A DNA stretch of 64,000 nucleotides from DATLNM01 sp035536775 (GTDB taxonomy: Bacteria; Actinomycetota; CADDZG01; WHSQ01). Where the stretch lies: positions 1 through 64,000 of the forward strand of contig DATLNM010000022.1 in NCBI GenBank assembly GCA_035536775.1, read 5' to 3'. Shown in pieces: positions 25,939 through 37,905 of the stretch. The position numbers were made by a program, and so were the translations under genes. Within the stretch, counting starts at the first letter, position 1; every line of letters starts with the position of its first letter. The notes under the pieces are model-generated. The model had not been told where the DNA came from. It saw nothing but the letters and a program-made list of their open reading frames with translations, and searched no databases.

Positions 25939-25944
25939 TGCGCC

Positions 25945-29118
<3,174 letters not shown>

Positions 29119-29121
29119 TCG

Positions 29122-32100
29122 GTGGACTGCCCTGCTTGCGGTCGCGCGAACACCCACGACGCGCGCTTCTGCTCGGGATGCGGAACTGACTTAGCCGCTT
29201 CCGGTCGCCGCAAGGAGCGGAAGTTCGCGACGGCATTGTTTGCCGACCTCGTGGGCTCGACGACCCTCGCCGAGAGGGAAGATCCCGAGGTCGTCCAAAC
29301 CGCCATCGGGGGCGTCTTCGACCGGCTCGCCAAAGTGATCGACGGCTACGGAGGACTTCTCGAGAAATACATGGGCGACGCGATCCTGGCCGTCTTCGGC
29401 GTACCGGTCGCGCACGAAGATGACTCCGAGCGCGCGATACGGGCAGCTCTCGACATGCAGGCCGTCCTTTCGGAGATGAACCGCGTGGCAGGGGCCGCGA
29501 ACAGGCCACAGCTCGAGATGCGCATCGGCATCGAGTCGGGAGACATCCTGGTCGACGTAGAGCGAGCGGGCAGCACCCGCGACCGGATGCTCACCGGTGA
29601 CGCGGTGAACACCGCCGCTCGTCTGCAGAGCTCGAGTGAGGTCGGGCGGGTGCTGGTGGGCCCGACCGCGTACGCCTCCACGAAGGGAACCATCGACTTC
29701 TCGGAGCCGATCACACTCGATCTCAAGGGCAAGGCAGAGCCTGTCCCCGCTTACACCGCGCTGCGGATCACGGCGCACCACGCGGGAGAGAGGGCTGCAC
29801 TCGGAATCGAGTCGCGCATGATCGGACGCGACGCGGAGCTGAGCCTGCTCCAACAGACCCTTCATCGTGTGGAGAAGGAAGGACGCCCTGCGCTCGTGAC
29901 GATTCTGGCGCCGGCAGGCAGCGGGAAGTCTCGGCTCGTACGGGAGCTGGGGCGCTATATGGATGATCTCGACAAGACCTTCTTCTGGCGCTCGGGACGA
30001 TGCCTCCCGTACGGGTCGGCAGCCTATTCAGGCCTGGCGGACGCGATCCAGACGCAATGCGAGGTCCTCGATGACGACGCGGCCGATGTCGCCTCCTCCA
30101 AGGTCGAGCGCTCCGCGCAGGATCTGGTCCCCGATGACGAAGAGACCGCCGACGCGCTGAAGATCCTTCTCGGCTTGCATCCCGACAGGTCCATGGGCAG
30201 AGAAAAGCTCTTCGATCTCTGCCGTCGATACCTCGAAGGACTCGCGGCGCGCTATCCGTTGGTCTTGGTGCTCGAAGACATCCACTGGGCCGATGAGGGT
30301 CTCCTCGACTTCATCGGGTTCCTCGCCGATTGGGGTCAAGGCGGGATCATGATCGTCACACTCGCGCGCCCCGAGCTACTCGACAGGAGACCGGCTTGGG
30401 GTGGGGGCAAACGCAACTACGCCGCCATCTACCTCGATCCCCTGGATCCCAAGGAAAGCGACGAGATGCTCTCCGACCTCCTCGGAGGCGCGCTGCCGGA
30501 TGAGGCTAAGGCGCTCATCGCGGAGAGAACCGAAGGCAACCCCCTGTTCACCGAAGAGATCGTGCGCATGTTCATCGACAGGGAGATCCTCCGCGGCTCC
30601 CATGAGAGCGGGTGGGTGCTGGCGACAACCATCGAGAACATCGACATCCCCCGCTCGATCCAGGCACTCATCGCGGCCCGGATCGACGGGCTCCCGGGCG
30701 ACGAGAAATCGCTCCTCCAGGATGCAGCGGTCGTCGGACGCATATTTTGGTCGGGAGTCGTGTCGCAGCTCGCAGAGCAGGACATCACCGAGACGCGCGA
30801 CCAACTCGCCCGGCTGAGGCTCAAAGAGCTCATCACGCAGCGCGCACCATCGTCGTTCTCGGATGAGGACGAGTTCGGCTTCCACCATGCTCTGATCCGC
30901 GACGTCGCGTATGAGTCGCTGCCCAAGAAGCTCCGGGCCGACAAGCACATCGAGGTCGCCGCGTGGGCGGAGTCCGGGCGCTCGTCGGATCGCGATGACG
31001 TGGTGGAGTTGATCGCGACCCATCTCGACAGGGCTGTGAGTTACATGGTCGAGATGGGAGCAGCCGAGGACGAGGTCAAAGATCTCCAAGACAGGACCTA
31101 TCGGTGGGTCGTCAGGGCCGCAGAAGCGGCTAGACGTCTGTGGCAGGTTCAGCGAGCGCTCGACTGGTATCGAGGCGCCCTCGATGTCGGCGAGCAGCTC
31201 GGGCGGAGCACGTCCGAGCTCGCGGTGTTGTTCGAGTCATACGCGAATCTCTCGTTCGGTGTGCTCCCCCACGAGGTAGTCCTGCAGGCCTTTCAGCGCG
31301 CGCTCGAAGGCTACGAGGGAAGAGAGACCGACGTTGGACGGGTACAGGCCGCTCGCTCCCGAGCCCTGTTCGAGACGGGGCAAGAGGTTGAGGCGATCGC
31401 CCTGGCGGAGGAAGCGGTGGCTTTGCTGCGTGAGAAGGAAGACACCCGCTCTTTAGCTCAGGCCCTCATCAGTCTGGCTCGGCTCAAGATCAATTACGGG
31501 GTCGCCCATGCGATCGAGAGTGCGAGCGTGGTTGAACCTCTGGCCGCCGAAGCCGCGGCCCTCGCATCCCAGGTCGGGGACACAGGCACGGAGTGCTCCG
31601 CCTTGAAGACCCGAGGGCAAGCGCTGAGTGCGATGGGGAAACCTGAGGAGGGCCTCGAGCTGGCGAAGCTTTCCTTTCAAAAAGCAACAGAGACCGGGGA
31701 CCTGTTGCAGCTACTCGACGCGGCGATAGGGATGGGCTATCTACTCAGCCACCCCGGTGACGCCGATGGGGCAGGCCAGCGGATCTTGGAGGAGGCACTC
31801 GAGCTGGCCCGTCGGCACGGGCAGGGGAGGGACCAAGTGGTCCTTGCCATGCTTCTCATGGAGGTGCATTTCCGCCAGGGCCGTTTCGAGGATGCCGAGG
31901 CTGTGGTCGCCCAGGCGGCCCGGGAAGCTCCCCACACGTGGAGCGTGCGGCCTGCTGACCTAGAGGTGGATCTCGCGCGCCTCGACGCCTATCGAGGGGA
32001 CCTCGAAACGGGACACCTTCGTATCCAGAAGGCACTGTCCGATCCATCCATCGACTCATACACCCAACGCGCGATCCGATTGGTAGGGGCGGTCCTGGCC

Positions 32101-32541
32101 CACCTCGAAGGTGACGACGACGCGGCGCTCGTGCTGCTGCGTGAAGGTACGGCTGAAGCAACCCGCGACTTGATAGGCAGTTATCCCCAAGTCATCCCGT
32201 TGGCGGTGGAGTTGAGCGTGGCGTGTGGAGAAAGGGAGGAAGCACGAGCTTTCCGGAACCTCCTCGATGAACCCGGCCCGTTGCCCGAAGCCTTTCGAAG
32301 GTGGTGTGACGGCCTCCTTGCCCTCGATCTACTCGAGGCAAGCAAGCTGTTGACCGAGGCCGCTGCGCTTTTTGAAGGTCTGCGTGTTCCCCTCTTCCGA
32401 GCGGAGTGCCTGGTCGACCTAGCGCGCGTGAACAAGGAAGCGGGTCTGAACTACGAAGAGCCCCTACAGACCGCGATCGACTTCTTCGATTCCTGTGGGG
32501 CACCTCTCCTCCTCGCCGAAGCGATGCAGATCAAGGAGTAG
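29122..32541 (+). CDS. Class III cyclase–AAA ATPase–TPR signalling protein (paralogue 1)
   Basis: A 1,139-residue multidomain protein with a GTG start. A zinc ribbon has Cys 3, 6, 17 and 20. A class III nucleotide cyclase domain (about 33–205) keeps its key residues: Asp42 (FADLVGST), Lys82 and Asp86 (EKYMGDAILAVFG), Asp160, Asn163 and Arg167 (LTGDAVNTAARLQS). An ATPase domain follows, with Walker A APAGSGKS (263–270) and Walker B VLVLEDIHWAD (about 381), then TPR-like helices to the end. The catalytic residues suggest an active cyclase, product unproven. A close paralogue is at 55061–58471. Confidence 0.93.
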   Translation: MDCPACGRANTHDARFCSGCGTDLAASGRRKERKFATALFADLVGSTTLAEREDPEVVQTAIGGVFDRLAKVIDGYGGLLEKYMGDAILAVFGVPVAHEDDSERAIRAALDMQAVLSEMNRVAGAANRPQLEMRIGIESGDILVDVERAGSTRDRMLTGDAVNTAARLQSSSEVGRVLVGPTAYASTKGTIDFSEPITLDLKGKAEPVPAYTALRITAHHAGERAALGIESRMIGRDAELSLLQQTLHRVEKEGRPALVTILAPAGSGKSRLVRELGRYMDDLDKTFFWRSGRCLPYGSAAYSGLADAIQTQCEVLDDDAADVASSKVERSAQDLVPDDEETADALKILLGLHPDRSMGREKLFDLCRRYLEGLAARYPLVLVLEDIHWADEGLLDFIGFLADWGQGGIMIVTLARPELLDRRPAWGGGKRNYAAIYLDPLDPKESDEMLSDLLGGALPDEAKALIAERTEGNPLFTEEIVRMFIDREILRGSHESGWVLATTIENIDIPRSIQALIAARIDGLPGDEKSLLQDAAVVGRIFWSGVVSQLAEQDITETRDQLARLRLKELITQRAPSSFSDEDEFGFHHALIRDVAYESLPKKLRADKHIEVAAWAESGRSSDRDDVVELIATHLDRAVSYMVEMGAAEDEVKDLQDRTYRWVVRAAEAARRLWQVQRALDWYRGALDVGEQLGRSTSELAVLFESYANLSFGVLPHEVVLQAFQRALEGYEGRETDVGRVQAARSRALFETGQEVEAIALAEEAVALLREKEDTRSLAQALISLARLKINYGVAHAIESASVVEPLAAEAAALASQVGDTGTECSALKTRGQALSAMGKPEEGLELAKLSFQKATETGDLLQLLDAAIGMGYLLSHPGDADGAGQRILEEALELARRHGQGRDQVVLAMLLMEVHFRQGRFEDAEAVVAQAAREAPHTWSVRPADLEVDLARLDAYRGDLETGHLRIQKALSDPSIDSYTQRAIRLVGAVLAHLEGDDDAALVLLREGTAEATRDLIGSYPQVIPLAVELSVACGEREEARAFRNLLDEPGPLPEAFRRWCDGLLALDLLEASKLLTEAAALFEGLRVPLFRAECLVDLARVNKEAGLNYEEPLQTAIDFFDSCGAPLLLAEAMQIKE

Positions 32542-32591
32542 CGACCGTAGTGTCGGGGGAATCGCGGCGTCCGGGGCGAATCACCCCGCTC

Positions 32592-33761
32592 ATGAAGCTC
32601 CGCCGCGTTTTCGCCCTTGCCGCAGCGCTAGGGCTGGTAGCCGCCCTCTCGCCGAGCGGGCCCCCCTCACTGGCCGGGCCGACCACCGGAGGGCTCGCCA
32701 GCGACAACATCGAGCACATCGCCCATATCCCGTTGGCGCAGAACGGGGTCGGGGGACGGTTGATCGGCAAGTACTTCTATCTGAACGATCAGAACAAGGT
32801 GATGATCTTCGACGTGAGCGATCCGTTGAACCCACAGCTCACCGGCTTCGTCCCGATGCCGCAGGAATGGCAGTTCTCGCGCGAAGACCTCGACGGCAAC
32901 GGCAAGATCCTCGTCGTGCCGAACACAGCGAGCGGGATCAACGACGGGACACCACCAGACGGCAGTCCGACCAACGCGGTTTATGTCATCGACGTCGAAG
33001 ACAAGACCAACCCTCAGATCGTTGCGAAAGTCGGAGGCGCGGGACAGCACACGACGTCGTGCATCCTCGATTGCAAGTGGGCGTACGGCTCCGAGGGCAA
33101 CATCATCGACCTGCGCGACCCGAACGCGCCCGAGTTGCGAGAGGAGCAATGGGGCGACGACTTGATCGCCCAGTCGGGTCACGACGTCGAGGAGGTGCGC
33201 AACGGGATCGTTGTCACCGCCACGCAGCCGCTCCAGATGCTCGACGTGCGCAAGGACCCGTTGCACCCCAAGCTCCTCGCCGCTGGTGAGAACGAGGACC
33301 GGCGCTTCATCCATAGCATCCGGTGGCCGCGCGCCGGCAAGGACAAGATCATGCTCGTCGGCGGCGAGACGACGTTCAACGGGCGCTGCAGCCCGACCTC
33401 GGGCGCGTTCATGACGTGGGACGCGAGCAATTGGCGCTCAACCCACACGTTCACGATGATCGACGAGTACCGCGTCGAGAACGGCACGTGGACCGATGGG
33501 CGTCCCGCCGCACAGCGCAACTGCACCGCACACTGGTTCGAGGAGCACCCCGACTTCCGCAACGGTGGGTTCGTCGCCGCGGCCTTCTACGACCACGGCA
33601 CACGCTTCTTCGAGGTCAGTCGCGCCGGGAAGATCGAAGAGGCCGGCTATTTCATGGCATACGCGGGACAGGTCAGCGCCGCCTACTGGATCACCGACGA
33701 GATCGTCTACGCGGTCGATTACAACCGCGGACTCGACATCCTCCGGTTCAGCCCCCCCTGA
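32592..33761 (+). CDS. Secreted LVIVD-repeat beta-propeller-like protein
   Basis: A 389-residue protein with a signal peptide (VFALAAALGLVAALSPSG). Several repeats of the LVIVD kind follow: VMIFDVSDPLNPQLTGFVPM, VYVIDVEDKTNPQIVAKV, GNIIDLRDPNAPEL and LQMLDVRKDPLHPKLLA. Such repeats form beta-propeller-like surface proteins of unknown function. The start is ATG 32592; the frame is open upstream but lacks a signal peptide there. Two Cys-containing segments (SCILDCKWAYG) may form disulphides. Its 3' end overlaps the convergent Ddn-like gene by 14 bases. Confidence 0.8.
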   Translation: MKLRRVFALAAALGLVAALSPSGPPSLAGPTTGGLASDNIEHIAHIPLAQNGVGGRLIGKYFYLNDQNKVMIFDVSDPLNPQLTGFVPMPQEWQFSREDLDGNGKILVVPNTASGINDGTPPDGSPTNAVYVIDVEDKTNPQIVAKVGGAGQHTTSCILDCKWAYGSEGNIIDLRDPNAPELREEQWGDDLIAQSGHDVEEVRNGIVVTATQPLQMLDVRKDPLHPKLLAAGENEDRRFIHSIRWPRAGKDKIMLVGGETTFNGRCSPTSGAFMTWDASNWRSTHTFTMIDEYRVENGTWTDGRPAAQRNCTAHWFEEHPDFRNGGFVAAAFYDHGTRFFEVSRAGKIEEAGYFMAYAGQVSAAYWITDEIVYAVDYNRGLDILRFSPP

Positions 33762-34227
33762 CGGGTGTGAGGCGGAACATCCGGATCTTGCGCTCGCGCG
33801 CCCAACCTCGGTACGAACGGTAGTTCTGCGACATCTGCTCGAAGCGGCGGTAGAGCGTCTCCCACTCCTCTTCCTCGACCGGTCGCGCCTCAACCTGGGA
33901 CGTCTGTCCCTCGACAACGATCGATGCGCGCGGATGGGCGAGCAGGTTGGCGGTCCACGAAGGATGGTGCTCCTGGCCCCAGTTGCTGCCCACCACCACG
34001 AGGTCCGCTCCGTCCTTCAGATAGCACAAGGGCTGCGCCCGCGGCTGCCCGGTTTTGCGTCCGGTCGTCGTCAGGATAAGCGTCGGGACAGCGTGGTTCG
34101 TGAAGACCCGGCGTCCCTTGGTGACCTTGAACGTGAGGCGATCGAGGGCGGGCAGCAGCAGCTTGAACATCGCGGCGCCGGCGCGCGTTGCCGCGAACCG
34201 CGCTACCAGTCGCGTATAAGCGCTCAC
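33748..34227 (-). CDS. Deazaflavin (F420)-dependent nitroreductase-like protein, Ddn family
   Basis: A 159-residue split-barrel protein. VPTLILTTTGRKTGQPRAQP, then DLVVVGSNWGQEHHPSWTAN and PRASIVVEGQ, are the F420-binding signature of the Ddn/DUF385 family, which includes the mycobacterial nitroreductase activating pretomanid. The natural substrate is probably a quinone or similar, by analogy only. It starts with GTG and is the last gene on the minus strand after the divIVA group. It overlaps the secreted propeller gene tail to tail. Confidence 0.88.
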   Translation of the reverse strand: MSAYTRLVARFAATRAGAAMFKLLLPALDRLTFKVTKGRRVFTNHAVPTLILTTTGRKTGQPRAQPLCYLKDGADLVVVGSNWGQEHHPSWTANLLAHPRASIVVEGQTSQVEARPVEEEEWETLYRRFEQMSQNYRSYRGWARERKIRMFRLTPVRGG

Positions 34228-34241
34228 TCAGCCCCCGACGG

Positions 34242-34892
34242 TCAGGGCTTGCAGATGCCGCACGCTGCGTAACCACGCCGGCGAGCAGAGGCTTTGGACA
34301 TCCGCTCGGCGCCTTTGGCGGTTGCGAAACGGCAATCTCGGCGATGGAACCGTTTGCGATCGGGAACCGCGATGACGTCGTCGGATGCCGCGACGGCTGC
34401 CGTGTCGGCCGGTCCCTTCGAGGCTCGCGAGGATGTCGTCGCGGCGGCTCCACCGACCGTCGCCGCAGACTTGCGTGTCGCGGTCTTCTTGGCGCGCCCC
34501 GCTGGCTTCTTCTTCGTCACCGCAACGGCAGCCGCGGGGGCGATCGTCTCCTCCGGGGCCTCTTCTGCCACGGCGACGGGCGGCGCAGGCTGTGCGGGAC
34601 GACGCTCGCCGCGCGCCCACGACGAGGTCTCCCCCGCCGGCCGCGTGGTCTTTCCAGCCGCCGCCGAGCGCATGCCCTTCGCAGTTGTGGTCGGACCGAC
34701 GCGATCCACCACCACCGGACGCCGCTGTCGCCGGCGGTCCTTGAACCACGCGATCGAGACGAGAAGGAACGCAAGGACGCTCGCGCCGATCGACGTGAAT
34801 ATCAGGGGCTCGTTGGCGCTCGACCACCCGATCGCGAGAACGACCGCGTCGGCGATAACGAGCACGACGGCACCGATGATGAGCAGATTCAC
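34242..34892 (-). CDS. Membrane protein with a C-terminal Cys/His motif
   Basis: A 216-residue protein of unknown function. Two transmembrane helices (about 2–22 and 29–50) come first, then a basic, Ala/Thr/Lys-rich linker. A compact C-terminal domain follows, reading FHRRDCRFATAKGA, then SKASARRRGYAACGICKP. The pattern His…Cys…(about 25)…Cys-x-x-Cys resembles the small metal-binding module found at the ends of Ada and of some secreted nucleases. It starts just after the divIVA stop (34896), so the two are probably co-expressed and may act at the same pole or septum. Confidence 0.65.
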   Translation of the reverse strand: MNLLIIGAVVLVIADAVVLAIGWSSANEPLIFTSIGASVLAFLLVSIAWFKDRRRQRRPVVVDRVGPTTTAKGMRSAAAGKTTRPAGETSSWARGERRPAQPAPPVAVAEEAPEETIAPAAAVAVTKKKPAGRAKKTATRKSAATVGGAAATTSSRASKGPADTAAVAASDDVIAVPDRKRFHRRDCRFATAKGAERMSKASARRRGYAACGICKP

Positions 34893-34895
34893 GGT

Positions 34896-36305
34896 CTAGT
34901 CCTCGGCACGCCCGAAGAGGCCTCGACGCCGGCGCTTCCAGCGCTCGGCTCCCTGGCGCTCGTCGGCTTCCGGAGCCGCGGAGTCGCGCGGCTTAGCGCC
35001 TTCGGGGCGCGACAACCCGCCGTGCGCGATGTTGCGGAGAGCGGTGGAGGCCTCGTCATCATCATCGTCGTCATCGGTGTGCGTGAGGGTTGCATATATA
35101 GACGGGATGCGGGGCGGCTCTTGCTTCTCTTTGGAGGGCGTTGCTTGGTGACGAGGAGGGCCCTCGTCGCGAGCGGGGGTGTCCTTCGTCGAAGCTCGCT
35201 CGGGGTCACGCACGATGGGCGCTGGCCCGGTCGCCGAGGCGGTCGCAGCATGCTTGGCCACCCCCGGCGCCGTATCCCCGGAGGTCGATGCACTCTCAGG
35301 CGCTCGTGAGGGTTCGGGCGCCTTTGCCTTTGCCGCGGCCGGTGCCGGTGCCGGTGCCGGCGATGGGGTCGGTGCGGCGCTACGGCTCGGCGCCACCGCG
35401 GGGCGGTCCCCCGGAGGGGCTGCCACGACCGGCGAAGCCTGCGGACGCGCTCCCGGCGTGGGCCTCGGCCCACTTGGTGCCACCGGATGCACGGCACCGC
35501 CCTTGAACCCGCTCACGGGCGGGGCGTCTTCCTCGGTGAGGAGATTCAGCGCTTTGACCTGCTGATCGACGAACGAGCGCACCCGCATCTTCAGCTGGCT
35601 CTCGAAATCTTTGAGGCGCGCGATACCGCGGTCTAGGACCTCCTTCTCGGCGTTGCGCTGCCGCTCGATCTCGTCGAAGCGGTCCTGCTGCTCCTTGAAC
35701 ATCACCTTGAAACGCTCCATCTGATCGCGCTCGTGCGCGGCGAGGCGCTCCATGGTCTTTGTCTCGAGATCGGCGAGACGTTCCGTAGTCGCCTTTTCGT
35801 CCGCCGCGAGGCGTTCGGTGGTCGTTTTAACGTCCTCAGCGAGGCGTTCGGTGGTCGTCTTCTCTGCTGCTGCGAGACGATCCGTCTGTTCCTTCTCGAG
35901 CGCCGCCAGGTGGGCACGCGTCTCGCGGTCGAGCTTGGCGAGGCGCTCTGTCTGCTCTTGCTCGGCCGCCTCGAGACGCTGGCGCGCCTCTTCGTTGTTG
36001 GTCTTGGTGCGTCTTTCAGCCTGGGCGATGAGCTCGTCGGCCTTGGCCTTCGCGGTCGCGATCGCTTCCTCCGCCGCCTTTTGGGCTGTGACCAGGGTCT
36101 GTTTGAGCATCTCCTCGGTGTGATTGCTGCTGACAACCTGGTCCTCGAGATCGCGGACCCGATCCCGCAGAGCACGCGCCTCGGTGGTGATCGCGTCGAG
36201 TGCCTCGGCGACGCGATCGAGGAACTCATCGACCTCCTGCTGGTTGTAGCCACGCCAGGCGTCGTGGAAGACCTGGTCTTGAACGTCTTTGGAGGTCAGA
36301 GTCAT
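34896..36305 (-). CDS. divIVA: DivIVA/Wag31-like polar growth protein with extended coiled coil
   Basis: A 469-residue protein. The N-terminal DivIVA membrane-binding domain has VQDQVFHDAWRGYNQQEVDEF. A long coiled coil runs to about residue 250, and residues about 116–203 are near-perfect 11-residue repeats of the form xKTTTERLAxD. The C-terminal 200 residues are disordered and rich in Pro, Ala and Ser, with a run of Asp (residues about 415–422) and a basic end. DivIVA marks poles and septa and steers cell-wall growth in Actinobacteria. Its position after yggT and sepF is standard. Confidence 0.92.
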   Translation of the reverse strand: MTLTSKDVQDQVFHDAWRGYNQQEVDEFLDRVAEALDAITTEARALRDRVRDLEDQVVSSNHTEEMLKQTLVTAQKAAEEAIATAKAKADELIAQAERRTKTNNEEARQRLEAAEQEQTERLAKLDRETRAHLAALEKEQTDRLAAAEKTTTERLAEDVKTTTERLAADEKATTERLADLETKTMERLAAHERDQMERFKVMFKEQQDRFDEIERQRNAEKEVLDRGIARLKDFESQLKMRVRSFVDQQVKALNLLTEEDAPPVSGFKGGAVHPVAPSGPRPTPGARPQASPVVAAPPGDRPAVAPSRSAAPTPSPAPAPAPAAAKAKAPEPSRAPESASTSGDTAPGVAKHAATASATGPAPIVRDPERASTKDTPARDEGPPRHQATPSKEKQEPPRIPSIYATLTHTDDDDDDDEASTALRNIAHGGLSRPEGAKPRDSAAPEADERQGAERWKRRRRGLFGRAED

Positions 36306-36345
36306 GTGGGTCAGTATCGCATCACGAGCGCGCGGAAGGCCTCAT

Positions 36346-36600
36346 TTAGCACAGCGAACCACGGGCTATCCCGAGGGCAATGAAGATCACGAACGGTGAG
36401 AAGTCCAAGCCGCCCACGGGCGGGATGTAGCGCCTTAGGAAAGCCAGGATGGGCTCGGTCAGGTTGTAGAGGACATCGACGACCGGCATGAGCTGGGATG
36501 GGGGGCGCCAGCCGAACGCCTGCGCGAACGACACGATGATCCGGGCGAGCAGGATGAAGTAGTACGCGAGGAGAGCGAGGCACAGCAGTTCGATGACCAC
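36346..36600 (-). CDS. YggT-family membrane protein
   Basis: An 84-residue membrane protein with two hydrophobic segments (CLALLAYYFILLARIIVSFA and FSPFVIFIALGIA). The family motif is here as LYNLTEPILAFLRRYIPPVGGLDFSP. The family is found beside sepF and divIVA in many bacteria and may link to division or osmotic tolerance. The start is GTG 36600, 11 bases after the sepF stop. Confidence 0.88.
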   Translation of the reverse strand: MVIELLCLALLAYYFILLARIIVSFAQAFGWRPPSQLMPVVDVLYNLTEPILAFLRRYIPPVGGLDFSPFVIFIALGIARGSLC

Positions 36601-36611
36601 CGGTCAGCAGC

Positions 36612-37079
36612 TCAGACCTGGTTGAAGAAGCCGCGCTCCTCGAGGAAGCGCCGGCGCTCCTCCGCAGAGACCTCGACGCCGGCAGGGGTCAGCAGGAAGA
36701 CCTTCTCGGCGACCGGCTGCATCGAGCCGCCCAGGCCGTAGGCAAGGCCGCTCGCGAAGTCCACCAGGCGGCGAGCCAGGTCGGTGTCTGCGGCCTGGAT
36801 GTTCATGAGTACCGAGAAGCCCTCCCGGAATTTGTCACCCACCTCCTGGACGTCGTTGAACGCCCGCGGCAGAACCAGGTGAAAACGCGCCGAGGGTCCC
36901 TGTGACGGGATAGCTCGGACGACGGCATCCCGCCGGGGACCTCCCGCCGCTCCGCGCCCGTCCGAGGACCGGCGAGGCGCCTCAGCGGGCTCGCCATCGT
37001 CCTCGTAGCCGTAGTCCTCGAGCTCGTCATCTTCGACAAGACCCAGGTAAACCAGGGTCTTCCTCCACACGCCCGCCAT
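36612..37079 (-). CDS. sepF: Cell division protein SepF
   Basis: A 155-residue protein. A short amphipathic N-terminus (MAGVWRKTLVYLGL) binds membrane, a variable acidic linker follows, and the C-terminal SepF domain has FNDVQEVGDKFREGFSVLMN, DTDLARRLVDFASGLAYGLGG and VFLLTPAGVEVS. SepF ties FtsZ to the membrane, and in Actinobacteria, which lack FtsA, it is the main anchor. A strong hairpin precedes the gene. Confidence 0.94.
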   Translation of the reverse strand: MAGVWRKTLVYLGLVEDDELEDYGYEDDGEPAEAPRRSSDGRGAAGGPRRDAVVRAIPSQGPSARFHLVLPRAFNDVQEVGDKFREGFSVLMNIQAADTDLARRLVDFASGLAYGLGGSMQPVAEKVFLLTPAGVEVSAEERRRFLEERGFFNQV

Positions 37080-37130
37080 GCGCTAGAGGATATCCCGCAG
37101 GAGGTCACGGGGGCCGGACCTTTCAATTGC

Positions 37131-37164
37131 CGGCGGAATAACGATGCCTTGCGGCATCGCCGCC
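37131..37164 (-). other. Hairpin with GNRA loop upstream of sepF
   Basis: On the minus strand GATGCC-GCAA-GGCATC is a perfect 6-bp stem closed by a GCAA tetraloop. It is extended by GGCGGC pairing with CCGCC across a 6-base bulge. It lies in the 112-base yggS–sepF gap. It could slow read-through or stabilise the sepF message; there is no T tract. Confidence 0.5.
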
Positions 37165-37191
37165 TCGGGGGGACGCTCCGACAAGCCGTCG

Positions 37192-37905
37192 CTACCCCCC
37201 CGGACCCCCCCGATTGCCGAATAGAGCTCGTCCGACCCTGACGAGGGTTGCCCCCTCGGCGATGGCGACCTCGAGATCGTCGCTCATGCCCATCGACAGC
37301 TCGGTGGCATCCGGGAGGACGGCCGTGAGGCGCGACCCCAGGCCCGCGAGCTCGGCGAAGTAGGGGCGGGCCGCATCAGGTCCGCCCCCGCCTGGGGGGA
37401 TCGTCATCAACCCCCGAACCCGGAGTCCCTCGAGGGTGTCGATCTCCGCGGCGAAGGCCACGGCGCGCTCGGGTTCGATGCCCCCCTTGCTGGCCTCGCG
37501 GCCGACGTTGACCTGGACGAGGACCTCGGCCACGGCACCGGCGCGCTGGGCCCGAACGGCGATCGCCTCGGCAACACCGAACCGGTCAACGGAATGGATC
37601 AGCTCGGCGCGTCCGACCACATCTCTCACTTTGTTGGTTTGGAGCTGCCCGATGAAGTGCCAGGTGGGGCCGTCGGGCGCGGCACCGAGCACGAGCGCTT
37701 TCTCCTTCAACTCTTGGGCGCGGTTCTCCCCAAACAGGGTGAGGCCGCAAGCCATCGCGGCGCGAACGACGTCCACCGTGAAGCTTTTGGATACGGCGAC
37801 GAGTCGTACCGACCCCGCCGGCCGCCCCGCGGCGTTCTCAGCCCCGGCCATGCGATCGACGACGCTCGCGATCCTCGCCCTGATGCTCGCCTCGTCAGCC
37901 GCCAT
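37192..37905 (-). CDS. PLP homeostasis protein, YggS family
   Basis: A 237-residue PLP-binding barrel of the YggS/PROSC family. The cofactor Lys is in RLVAVSKSFTVD, GLTLFGENRAQELKEK follows, and the rest of the family pattern is WHFIGQLQTNK, GLMTIPPG and LSMGMSDDLEVAI. The start is ATG 37905; the frame continues upstream inside pgeF but without similarity. It overlaps pgeF by 11 bases. The family controls free PLP levels and is commonly located between ftsZ and sepF. Confidence 0.95.
   Translation of the reverse strand: MAADEASIRARIASVVDRMAGAENAAGRPAGSVRLVAVSKSFTVDVVRAAMACGLTLFGENRAQELKEKALVLGAAPDGPTWHFIGQLQTNKVRDVVGRAELIHSVDRFGVAEAIAVRAQRAGAVAEVLVQVNVGREASKGGIEPERAVAFAAEIDTLEGLRVRGLMTIPPGGGGPDAARPYFAELAGLGSRLTAVLPDATELSMGMSDDLEVAIAEGATLVRVGRALFGNRGGPGG

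Noticed and set aside
25778..25944. T-box riboswitch before ileS
   Set aside because: The spacer is about the right length, but the conserved T-box sequence is absent. The spacer is instead filled by an element also found before hisA, and ileS looks leaderless.
32406..32591. Longer N-terminus for the LVIVD-repeat protein
   Set aside because: The frame is open back into the cyclase gene, but only the ATG at 32592 gives a signal peptide at the N-terminus.
35697..35960. CRISPR-like array
   Set aside because: The 33-base repeats are coding repeats of the DivIVA coiled coil, contiguous and without spacers.
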